A model generated the notes under the pieces. That model saw only the letters and a program-made list of their open reading frames with translations. It was not told the DNA's origin and searched no databases. Of a DNA stretch of 64,000 bases, positions 52,425 to 60,265 are shown piece after piece. Each line of letters opens with the position of its first letter. Within the stretch, counting starts at the first letter, position 1. Source of the stretch: Acidobacteriota bacterium (lineage in GTDB: Bacteria > Acidobacteriota > Terriglobia > Bryobacterales > Bryobacteraceae); the NCBI GenBank assembly GCA_947470805.1, contig CANIVU010000014.1:56064-120063 (forward strand), written 5' to 3'. The position numbers were made by a program, and so were the translations under genes.

Positions 52425-53056
52425 GCGTCGGCGAGTTCTTTCAGAGTGGCTTCGAGTTCGGCGACACGGCGGGTGAGGTCGGCGATGGCCTGACCTTCGG
52501 GATCGGGCAGTTTGCCGTGATCGAGGGTTTCGCTGGCGTCGGCGCGGGTGCGGACGATTTTGCCAGGGATGCCGACAACGGTTGAGTTCTCCGGAACGGA
52601 CCGGATGACGACCGAGCCGGCGCCAATGCGGGCGTTATCGCCGATGGTGATGTTGCCAAGCACCTTGGCGCCTCCGCCGACGACGACTTTGTTCCCGAGA
52701 GTGGGATGGCGCTTGCCAGACTCCTTGCCCGTACCGCCAAGCGTGACACCTTGGTAAATTAATACGTCGTCACCGATCTCGGCTGTTTCGCCGATGACCA
52801 CTCCCATTCCGTGATCTATGAAAAATCTGCGGCCGATGGTGGCGCCGGGATGGATCTCAATGCCGGTCATCCAGCGGGCGAACTGGGAGATGAGCCGCGG
52901 AAGAAGCGGTACGCCCGCCTTGTAGAGCGGGTGCGAAAGGCGATGCAGGAGCGTCGCGTGGAGGCCCGGGTAACAGAGGAGAATCTCGACAACGCTTTTC
53001 GCTGCGGGGTCTTCCCGGAAGATAGTGTCGATTTGCTCTCTGATTGCCGCGAACAT
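52391..53056 (-). CDS. cysE: serine O-acetyltransferase
   Basis: CysE makes O-acetylserine, the acceptor for sulfide in cysteine synthesis. The 221-residue protein has an N-terminal helical region ([20 protein letters not shown]) and a left-handed beta-helix with hexapeptide repeats: [52 protein letters not shown]-terminal extension ending in a coiled-coil-like helix ([17 protein letters not shown]) is longer than usual. Confidence 0.94.
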   Translation of the reverse strand: MFAAIREQIDTIFREDPAAKSVVEILLCYPGLHATLLHRLSHPLYKAGVPLLPRLISQFARWMTGIEIHPGATIGRRFFIDHGMGVVIGETAEIGDDVLIYQGVTLGGTGKESGKRHPTLGNKVVVGGGAKVLGNITIGDNARIGAGSVVIRSVPENSTVVGIPGKIVRTRADASETLDHGKLPDPEGQAIADLTRRVAELEATLKELADAQLLSNKSRAM

Positions 53057-53261
53057 GTCGTACTCCCATTATGTGATGTACAAAACAAAAAATGGATGCT
53101 ATTCTGCCCGTAGATCGTTTGTCCCATGGGGAAAATGATTCCCACCTTCCGCTCCCGCGCTCCCTTCAACAACAAAAAAACACCTGGCAGGCGGATACGT
53201 CTGTCCGGGCTCCCAAAAACAAAATGTGGAAGAATTGTTTAGGGTGAGAGGATACCCGTCT

Positions 53262-54998
53262 ATGAAACTGATGCGCAGTTTTCTCCTGAGTGGCCTTGCC
53301 GCCACCGTTATGCTTGCGGCTCCGGCGCTGCGGCTTTCTGATACGACGATCGGCCCGGTTTCGATCGCGGCCGGACAGAACGGCCCGACCCGATCGGTCG
53401 AGATGACGAACGCCGGCGACGGCACGTTGAACGTAACGCTGCGGTCTTCGGCAACGTGGGCGACGGCGACGCTGGGAACGGCGCGGCCTTGTTCGGCGTT
53501 GGGCGGGAACAACTGCACGCCGATCAACGTGGCACTGAACACGGCTTCGTTGACCGCAGGCACCTATACATCGGCAATCACGGTAAGCGACCCGAACGCG
53601 GTGGACGCGCCGCAGACGATTACCGTTGTGGTGGCGATTGGCGGGACGATTCCCGACTCGGTGAACCTGTACGTGACGCCGGATACCGGTTCTCGCGACA
53701 CGGTGAAGATTACGGGGAATGGATTGTTGGACGGCACCCCGACGACGACTTCGGGCGGCAGTTGGCTGTCGCTTGCCTTTGAAGGACAGGGGAGCTTTGC
53801 CTTCGTTCTGCCATATGCCATTGCGGGCCGGAACCCGGGCGGATTGGCCGAGGGCACCTACAACGGGACGCTGCGCATCACGAGCGCAACGCAGCCGGTG
53901 AACAACAAGACCGTAACAGCGACGTTGCGCGTGACGACGCAGCCGATTGCGAGCCTGAACACATCGGCGATTTCGATGCGGGCGGCGGCGGGCGCTCCGG
54001 TGCAGATCGCAAACCTGATTGGCACGAACCGCGGACGCGGCACGTTGACCTTTACGGCGCCGACGGTGACGATGACGAGCGGGACTGGCTGGCTGACGGC
54101 CGACCTGGTGCCGAACACGAATATCGTGCAGGCGAAGGCGACGGTGGGCAGTTTGAGCCCTGGGACCTACACGGGATCGATCACGCTGAACGGCAATGCC
54201 GTGAACGGACCGCAGGTGGTTCCGGTGACCTTTGAAGTTGTGGCGAAGGGGAACCCGGTGGCGACGGCGGGTGGCGTTGTGAACAACGCGACGTTCGCCG
54301 GTGGCGATCCGCTGGGACGCGGGACGATCGCTGCGGTGTTCGGTGAACAGTTCATTTATGGCGACCCGGTGGCGGCCAGTTCCCTGCCCCTGGGCACGAC
54401 GCTGGGCGGCGTGCGCGTGTTGGTGAATGGCGCGCCGGCGCCGGTGTACTTCGTTTCCTACGGACAGATCAACTTCCAGATTCCGTACGAAGCAACAGTT
54501 GGAACGGCGACGATCGTGGTTGAGGCCAACGGGCTGCGTTCGAATGGCGTGACGGTTCCGATCGCCAACCGGGCGCCGCGCATGTTGCGTCTGGGCATTG
54601 GCGAATACGGCATCTTTGTGAACCAGGACGGGACGTTCCCATTGCCGCGGACTTCGGTTCTGGGCGCGGCGGGACGGCCGGCGCGTGCGGGCGATACGTT
54701 GGTGATGTACGCGATCGGACTTGGGCCGACGTCGCCGACGGTGGCCAATGGCACGGCGGCTCCTTCCAATCCGCTGGCGGTGATTGCGCCGATGCCGGTG
54801 TTGCAGTTCGGCAAGACGTCGATTTCGGAGAGCGATTCGACGGCTCCGCTGTTTGTCGGGCTGACGCCTGGGTTCGTTGGGTTGTATCAGATCAACGTCA
54901 CGATTCCGGCGACGGTTGAGAAGGGCCCGAACGTCCCGGTGTTCCTGAACATGGGCGGCAACGTGTTCAGCAATACGGTAGAGTTGGCGATTGAGTAA
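53262..54998 (+). CDS. secreted protein with BACON/Ig-like repeats and Solibacter-type C-terminal domain
   Basis: I start at ATG 53262 (MKLMRSFLL), giving 578 residues with a signal peptide of about 22 residues; an ATG at 53226 is possible. Residues about 30-340 contain three beta-sandwich repeats (LTAGTYTSAITVSDPNA, LAEGTYNGTLRITSATQ, LSPGTYTGSITLNGNA) of the BACON/Ig-like kind. Residues about 350-575 are the uncharacterised domain repeated widely in Solibacter-group proteins: VVNNATFAGGDPLGRGTIAA, then VNGAPAPVYFVSYGQINFQIP and LVMYAIGLGPTSP. It probably acts at the cell surface in binding. Base composition is less skewed than in neighbours. Confidence 0.88.
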   Translation: MKLMRSFLLSGLAATVMLAAPALRLSDTTIGPVSIAAGQNGPTRSVEMTNAGDGTLNVTLRSSATWATATLGTARPCSALGGNNCTPINVALNTASLTAGTYTSAITVSDPNAVDAPQTITVVVAIGGTIPDSVNLYVTPDTGSRDTVKITGNGLLDGTPTTTSGGSWLSLAFEGQGSFAFVLPYAIAGRNPGGLAEGTYNGTLRITSATQPVNNKTVTATLRVTTQPIASLNTSAISMRAAAGAPVQIANLIGTNRGRGTLTFTAPTVTMTSGTGWLTADLVPNTNIVQAKATVGSLSPGTYTGSITLNGNAVNGPQVVPVTFEVVAKGNPVATAGGVVNNATFAGGDPLGRGTIAAVFGEQFIYGDPVAASSLPLGTTLGGVRVLVNGAPAPVYFVSYGQINFQIPYEATVGTATIVVEANGLRSNGVTVPIANRAPRMLRLGIGEYGIFVNQDGTFPLPRTSVLGAAGRPARAGDTLVMYAIGLGPTSPTVANGTAAPSNPLAVIAPMPVLQFGKTSISESDSTAPLFVGLTPGFVGLYQINVTIPATVEKGPNVPVFLNMGGNVFSNTVELAIE

Positions 54999-55003
54999 AT
55001 TGC

Positions 55004-56113
55004 TTGGCTACCGAACGCCTGTACTATAACGACTGCTATCTGGCAGAGTTCGATGCGAAGACCGTCTCCCTTTCGGGAGACGGTCTTCGCGTTGTTCTGG
55101 ACCGGTCGGCATTTTACCCGACTTCGGGCGGACAGCTTTTTGACTTGGGCACGCTGGGTGGTGCGCGGGTTGTTGAGGTTGTCGATGACGGGGACGCGGT
55201 GACGCATGTGCTGGAGACGCCGATCGCGGCGGGTCCGGTGAAGGGCGTCATTAACTGGGAGCGGCGCTTCCCGTTCATGCAGCAGCACACGGGGCAGCAC
55301 CTGCTGTCGGCGGTGTTTCATTCTCTGTTTGGGTTTGAGACGGCGAGCGTGCATTTGGGGGAAGAGGGCGGGACGGTGGAACTGGTGACGGGCGCAATTT
55401 CCGAGACGCAGATGCGCCAGGCGGAGGCGCGGGCGAACCAGGTGATCGTGGAGAACAGGGACGTTGTGGTGACGTTTGAGGAGAATCCGGAGGGGTTGCG
55501 GAAAGCGTCGGAACGAACCGGGCGGTTGAGGATTGTGACCATCGCAGATTTGGACAAGAGCGCTTGCGGCGGGACACATGTGCGGAAGACGGGCGAGATT
55601 GGATCGCTGCTGTTGCGGAAGGCCGAGAAGATTCGCGGGAACACGCGCGTGGAGTTTGTTTGCGGGGCGATGGCGGTGCGGCGCGCGCGGATGGATTTTG
55701 AGCTGCTGACGGCGGCGGGACGGGCGTTTTCCCGGCCGTTCGAGGAGGTGCCGGCGGCGGTGCTTTCTTTGCAGGATGCGGCCAAGGAATCGGCTAAGCA
55801 GCTGAAGGCGCTGGCGTTGGAGTTGGCTGGATACAAGGGCCGGACGTTGTTTGCGGCTGCTGCGGGCGGGCGGCATTGGGAGAAGTTGGACGCGGTGGAT
55901 GAATCGACACGGGCGCTGGCGCAGGCGTTTGTGGGGTGCGGAACCGGCGTGTTTTTGGCGACGGGCGGTGGGGCGGCGTTGGTGGCTTCGTCGGACCCGG
56001 CGGTGCATTGCGGGAATTTGTTGAAGCAGTTTGGGCGTGGGGGCGGGACAGCGGCGTTGGCGCAGGGGAGCGTTGCCGAACCGGGCCCCATGGCGGAGGC
56101 GCTGGGGTTCTAG
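55004..56113 (+). CDS. alanyl-tRNA editing protein (AlaX, long type)
   Basis: AlaX enzymes hydrolyse Ser- or Gly-tRNA(Ala). The 369-residue protein has the editing-site metal ligands H95 and H99 (QQHTGQHLLS), C188 and H192 (CGGTH), and the typical AFYPTSGGQ near residue 36. The C-terminal part (about 240-369) resembles a DHHA1 region (GGTAALAQG). The start is a TTG at 55004, only six bases after the preceding stop. A perfect 16-bp hairpin lies within codons about 18-29. Confidence 0.9.
   Translation: MATERLYYNDCYLAEFDAKTVSLSGDGLRVVLDRSAFYPTSGGQLFDLGTLGGARVVEVVDDGDAVTHVLETPIAAGPVKGVINWERRFPFMQQHTGQHLLSAVFHSLFGFETASVHLGEEGGTVELVTGAISETQMRQAEARANQVIVENRDVVVTFEENPEGLRKASERTGRLRIVTIADLDKSACGGTHVRKTGEIGSLLLRKAEKIRGNTRVEFVCGAMAVRRARMDFELLTAAGRAFSRPFEEVPAAVLSLQDAAKESAKQLKALALELAGYKGRTLFAAAAGGRHWEKLDAVDESTRALAQAFVGCGTGVFLATGGGAALVASSDPAVHCGNLLKQFGRGGGTAALAQGSVAEPGPMAEALGF
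55055..55090. terminator. perfect 16-bp hairpin inside the 5' end of the AlaX gene
   Basis: The arms 55055-55070 and 55075-55090 are exactly complementary and flank TTTC. It lies 57 bp after the stop of the upstream surface-protein gene and within the AlaX coding region. It could terminate upstream transcription, hinder or regulate AlaX translation, or protect mRNA. No T-run follows. Confidence 0.6.
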
Positions 56114-56130
56114 AATAGGGGAGGGTTTCT

Positions 56131-57297
56131 ATGCGACTCTCACTCCTGTTCGCCCTGTGCGCGACCGTTCATGCGGCGCCGACGTATACGAAAGACGTGG
56201 CGCCGATCCTGTATCAGCGCTGCGTGGAATGCCACCGTGCAGGGGAGGAGGCGCCGATGGCGCTGACTTCGTACAAGGAGGTGCGGCCGTTTGCGAAGGC
56301 CATTCGTGAAGCGGTGTTGGCGAACCGGATGCCGGTGTGGCTGGCCGATCCGGCGCATGGGAAGTTTCGGAATGACCGGCGGCTGACGGCTGTGGAGAAA
56401 GAGTCGATCTCGCAGTGGGTGGCGGCGGGGGCGCCGGAGGGCGCTTCGCGCGATTTGCCGCCGATGCCGTCGTTTGTGTCGGGCTGGAATATCGGCAAGC
56501 CGGACCGGGTGATCGATTTGGGGCGCGAGTTTGAAGTGCCGGCGTCGGGGACGGTGCCGTATAAGTATTTCGAAGTGGAATCGGGATTTAAGGAAGACGT
56601 TTGGGTGCAGGCGGCGGAGATCCGGCCGGACCAACGCTCGGTCGTGCATCACGTGATCGTCTTTATGCTGGGGGCGGATGGGAAACCTGTGGATACGGCG
56701 GGCGGGGATTTACTGGTGGGATGGGCGCCGGGGGATCCGCCAATGCAACTGCCGGAGGGCACGGCGATGCGGATTCGGGCCGGCACGAAATTTCGGATTC
56801 AGATGCACTATACGCCGAATGGGAAAGTGACTCGGGACAAGACCTATTTCGGGTTGAAGTTTGCGACAAAGCCGCCGTTGCGCGAGGCGATTACGGGACG
56901 AGCGATCAATGCCCGGCTGGCCATTCCGCCGATGGCGGCGGACCATGTGGAGAAAGCTGCGTGGACCTTCAAGCGGCCCGTGGAGATTGTGGGCTACATG
57001 CCGCATATGCACGTACGCGGGAAGGCGTTTCAGTATTCGATTGCGTATCCGGACGGGCGTCGTGAGGTATTGCTGGACGTGCCGCGGTACGATTTTGCGT
57101 GGCAGCTATCATACGAACCGGAGACGCCGCTGCGCGTGCCGGCCGGGGCGCGGATGGAGTGCGAGGCGCGCTATGACAATTCGCCGAACCACAAGAACAA
57201 TCCGGACCCATCGAAGGAAGTGCGGTGGGGCGATCAGACGTGGGAAGAGATGATGATTGGCTGGTTCACTTATACAGTGCCGGTGGGGGGAGAGTAA
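56131..57297 (+). CDS. cytochrome c fused to a copper type II monooxygenase-like domain
   Basis: A signal peptide (MRLSLLFALCATVHA) precedes a c-type haem domain with CVECH (31-35). Residues about 120-385 resemble the copper type II ascorbate-dependent monooxygenase fold, with histidine clusters at H173/H174 (SVVHHVIVFML), H226 (QMHYTPNG) and H292/H294 (GYMPHMHVRG). These are positions expected for the two copper sites of PHM-type enzymes. It could hydroxylate or oxidise a small molecule, taking electrons through the haem domain. It is three bases from the downstream amidohydrolase gene. Confidence 0.8.
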   Translation: MRLSLLFALCATVHAAPTYTKDVAPILYQRCVECHRAGEEAPMALTSYKEVRPFAKAIREAVLANRMPVWLADPAHGKFRNDRRLTAVEKESISQWVAAGAPEGASRDLPPMPSFVSGWNIGKPDRVIDLGREFEVPASGTVPYKYFEVESGFKEDVWVQAAEIRPDQRSVVHHVIVFMLGADGKPVDTAGGDLLVGWAPGDPPMQLPEGTAMRIRAGTKFRIQMHYTPNGKVTRDKTYFGLKFATKPPLREAITGRAINARLAIPPMAADHVEKAAWTFKRPVEIVGYMPHMHVRGKAFQYSIAYPDGRREVLLDVPRYDFAWQLSYEPETPLRVPAGARMECEARYDNSPNHKNNPDPSKEVRWGDQTWEEMMIGWFTYTVPVGGE

Positions 57298-57300
57298 GTC

Positions 57301-58809
57301 ATGTGGATTCGTAAAGTAACCAGGGACCGGGCCAAGGGCGTGGATTCGCCGATGCCGACGCAGGTGGTTTCGAACGAGGAGTTCACGCCACGGCGGCAGA
57401 ATGAGGCGCAGAAGAAGGTCGAGTATCTGATTGGGGAGATGGCGACGGAGCGGTCGGCAAAGTTGGGGATCGACCGGAAGTCGTTTTTGCGTTCGACGAT
57501 GGGGATGGCGACCTGCTTCCTGGCGGCGAACAAGGTCTATGGCGATGTGTTTGAGGTGGAGGAAGAGGAGAGCTGGGAACAGGCTCCGGCGGCGGGCGGG
57601 CGGCCAGTCTCGCAGGACTACTTCATCATGGACGTGCAGGCGCACTTTACCGATGGGTATGCGCTGGGGTTCCGGAACAACGAAATTATTCGCGGGATGG
57701 GGTTTCAGTTAAGCGAAGACAAAGACGCGTATAGTTACAAGAACTTTGTCAAAGAGATGTTTCTGGACAGTGAGACGTCGCTGGTTGTAATTAGCGGCGT
57801 GCCGGGGCGAGAGGTGGATAAGAACGCGGCGGGGGTTAAGCAGGACGGTCGCGGGCGTGGCGGCGGGATTCTGCCGAGTTGGCTGATGTCGCAGGCGGCG
57901 AAAGAGATCAACACGCTGGCGGGTTCGGAGCGGGCGGTGTGCCAGGGGAATCTGGCGCCGAATCACTACTGGGACAAAGCGGCGAACAAGATGGACAAGG
58001 CCGCGCTGCTGGAGCAGATGGACCGGGAAGTGAAGCAGTATGGGATTAAGTCGTGGAAGTGGTACTGCCACTCCGATCCGGGTAAGAGCGGCAGCGGGTT
58101 CCGGCTGGACGATGAGAATGCGGCGTTCTTCTACGGCGAGACGCGGAAGCGCGGGATCAAGCTGATTTCGGTACACAAGGGGTATTCCTATCAGTCGAAG
58201 ACCTTGGGTCATTTCGCAAATCCGGCAGACGTGGAGAAGGCGGCGCTGGAGAATCCTGACTTATCGTTTGTGATCTATCATTCGGCGCTGGAGCATGGGC
58301 CGTTTGAGCCGCAGTTTAAGGATCTGAAGAAGATTGATCCGACGACTGGGGATATGACCTGGCACAACATCCTGATGGACATCAAGAAGCGGAATCCGAA
58401 GATCAACAATGTGTACCCGGAGTTGGGGAGCTTCTTCAACGTTCTGGTGATTGCGAACCCGATTCTGGCGATGCATGGCGTGGGGAAGAACATTAAGACC
58501 TACGGCGTGGACCGTGTGATCTGGGGGACGGATTGTTTGTGGTGGGGTTCGCCGCAGTGGTGTATTGACGCGTTTAAGCGGTTCCAGATTTCTGATGAGC
58601 TGTGCGAGAAGTTTGGGTATTCTAAACTGACTCGCGAGGATAAGGCGAAGATATTCGGATTGAATGCGGCGAAGTTATATAACATCGACCCGAAGGCGAA
58701 GCGAAAGGGGATGCCGGCGGATGCACTGGACAAGTTGAAAGTGGCTTACTCGGACGCGGGCGGGCAGAGGGAGAATGCGGCGTATGGATGGGTGCGCGCG
58801 GACGATTGA
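57301..58809 (+). CDS. amidohydrolase-family (PF04909-type) protein with internal signal-like segment
   Basis: The 502-residue protein belongs to the amidohydrolase-2 type: [12 protein letters not shown] near the start of the catalytic domain, [30 protein letters not shown], and [15 protein letters not shown] with the conserved late aspartate. The first metal motif has only one histidine (VQAHF) instead of HxH. An unusual feature is a hydrophobic, Tat-like segment at about residues 53-75 ([19 protein letters not shown]), preceded by 50 charged residues. A later start may exist. It is translated right after the cytochrome/copper protein and probably shares its pathway. Confidence 0.78.
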   Translation: MWIRKVTRDRAKGVDSPMPTQVVSNEEFTPRRQNEAQKKVEYLIGEMATERSAKLGIDRKSFLRSTMGMATCFLAANKVYGDVFEVEEEESWEQAPAAGGRPVSQDYFIMDVQAHFTDGYALGFRNNEIIRGMGFQLSEDKDAYSYKNFVKEMFLDSETSLVVISGVPGREVDKNAAGVKQDGRGRGGGILPSWLMSQAAKEINTLAGSERAVCQGNLAPNHYWDKAANKMDKAALLEQMDREVKQYGIKSWKWYCHSDPGKSGSGFRLDDENAAFFYGETRKRGIKLISVHKGYSYQSKTLGHFANPADVEKAALENPDLSFVIYHSALEHGPFEPQFKDLKKIDPTTGDMTWHNILMDIKKRNPKINNVYPELGSFFNVLVIANPILAMHGVGKNIKTYGVDRVIWGTDCLWWGSPQWCIDAFKRFQISDELCEKFGYSKLTREDKAKIFGLNAAKLYNIDPKAKRKGMPADALDKLKVAYSDAGGQRENAAYGWVRADD

Positions 58810-59404
58810 GTGGTTGCGGGAGCGGGTGCCGGTGGAGATGATTCGGGAGATCTCGCTGGCGGATTATGGCGAGGAGGCAGAAGACCATTTCGCCGGGATC
58901 ATGGATTTGCTGGAACGTCAAACGTGGGTAAATGGCGCTCCGCAGTGGTGCCCGCGCGAGGTATTGGTATTGGATCAGTACACGGCGGAAACGCGGGAGA
59001 ACGGGCACCTTCGGCGCATATTTTTGTGTACTTTGTTGGTAGCGTGTATGGGATACGAGCGGGAGGAAGAATTCTTCATTGAGAGCAACGTCTCTGCGCT
59101 GATCCGGCTAACCGGGAGTGCGATGGTGCTGGGCGGAGAGGCGCCGGCGTTGGCGTTGGAGGTGTTGACATGGTTCGCCGAGCAGCACAAACGGCCGCAA
59201 GTCTATCCGTTCACGTGTTTCTGCATTGCGCTTTTGCGGACGCATTTGGGGGATGGCGACGCGGCGGCGTTGCGGGCATGGGTCGAGGAGGAAGAGAGGC
59301 GCGCGGCAACATCGATGAAACTGCAGGGGGACGACTGGCTGGTTCGGCTGAATGGTTATACGCTGAACGACCCGCTCCGCGCGAAGTGGGCTTGGGCGAG
59401 TTGA
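58775..59404 (+). CDS. hypothetical protein
   Basis: The 209-residue protein begins inside the 3' end of the amidohydrolase gene (35-bp overlap; a second ATG at 58784 is possible). It is mostly helical and acidic ([48 protein letters not shown]). I recognise no family. Codon usage is like that of the neighbours, so it is probably real. It overlaps the convergent small ORF by about 50 bp. Confidence 0.6.
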   Translation: MRRMDGCARTIEWLRERVPVEMIREISLADYGEEAEDHFAGIMDLLERQTWVNGAPQWCPREVLVLDQYTAETRENGHLRRIFLCTLLVACMGYEREEEFFIESNVSALIRLTGSAMVLGGEAPALALEVLTWFAEQHKRPQVYPFTCFCIALLRTHLGDGDAAALRAWVEEEERRAATSMKLQGDDWLVRLNGYTLNDPLRAKWAWAS

Positions 59405-59625
59405 AGGACGCGGCGATACTCGTGGACGTCGACATCGCGTTCGCTGCAGGGCAGGAAGAGCGTGCCGTCGTCCTTGAAGTTGTCGTCCCATTGGATGACT
59501 TGTTCGTCGGTCCAGGCGGGGTCGTATTGGCGTAGTTTTGCCGGGTCTACGCGGTCGAAGTAGGCGCGGAGGTTGACCGCGGTTTCGTCGTCATCGGGTT
59601 GCCGGCCGGCTCGCTCGAAATCCAT
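59356..59625 (-). CDS. small acidic hypothetical protein
   Basis: This 89-residue protein (MDFERAGRQPDDDETAVNLR, later WDDNFKDDGTLFLPCSERDVD) is acidic and has no family I know. It starts 35 bp inside the 3' end of the pdeM-like gene, in the same direction, and its end overlaps the convergent hypothetical gene. It may be a regulatory or accessory protein, or could be spurious. Confidence 0.45.
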   Translation of the reverse strand: MDFERAGRQPDDDETAVNLRAYFDRVDPAKLRQYDPAWTDEQVIQWDDNFKDDGTLFLPCSERDVDVHEYRRVLQLAQAHFARSGSFSV

Positions 59626-60265
59626 TTCTTCCTAGTTTATAGGGGCCGAGGGGGAGAAGTTTCTGGCCACTGGTGAGGGTGACGTCCACTTCGTTTTTGC
59701 CGAAGTAGGTCTGGAGTTCAGCGGGCATCTCGTCGCGCATGTCCGTGCCACTGGCGAAGGGGGAGAAGGCCGGGAGGACGATGAGGCCATTGCCGTGCAA
59801 GAAGGCCCGGTGGCGGCGTTTGATCTGGGCGGCGTCGCGGAGTTTCATGACGGGGTGGAAGTGGCCTACGACCGTCAGCGTGCCGGGTTCGGGACCGGCC
59901 GGGAGTTCATCGCCGTGGATGGCGCGGATGCCATCTGCGCGCCATTCGGATTGGTAGTTCTGGCCACGGTCGTGGTTGCCGGCGACGTAGATGATTTGGG
60001 GCTTTATGTTCAGCGTTGCGGCGATGAGTTGGGCTTCTTCGGGGCTGGGGTTGGGTGCGTGGATGATGTCGCCGACGAGGACGAGGGTTTGGGGGTTGAG
60101 ATCGCGGCAGAGGGCGTCGAGCTTTTCCTTAGCACCAGCATCAGTAAGAGGCCACAGTTCGCCCCGGCGGCGCTGGGCCCAGGCGAAACCGAGATGCAGA
60201 TCGGCGATGAGGGCGGTTCCCTGCTCCGGGAGCCAGAGGGCTCCGCTGGGATGAAGTTCAATCAT
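59591..60265 (-). CDS. ligase-associated metallophosphoesterase (PdeM-like)
   Basis: From the ATG at 60265 the protein is 224 residues; upstream codons in this frame lie inside the helicase gene. Calcineurin-type metal motifs are present in order: ADLHLG (21-26), VGDIIHAPN, GNHDRG and GHFHP. The family is linked to ligase/Lhr-like helicase clusters in DNA-damage repair. The start overlaps the helicase end by eight bases, so it belongs to the same operon. Confidence 0.9.
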   Translation of the reverse strand: MIELHPSGALWLPEQGTALIADLHLGFAWAQRRRGELWPLTDAGAKEKLDALCRDLNPQTLVLVGDIIHAPNPSPEEAQLIAATLNIKPQIIYVAGNHDRGQNYQSEWRADGIRAIHGDELPAGPEPGTLTVVGHFHPVMKLRDAAQIKRRHRAFLHGNGLIVLPAFSPFASGTDMRDEMPAELQTYFGKNEVDVTLTSGQKLLPLGPYKLGRNGFRASRPATR

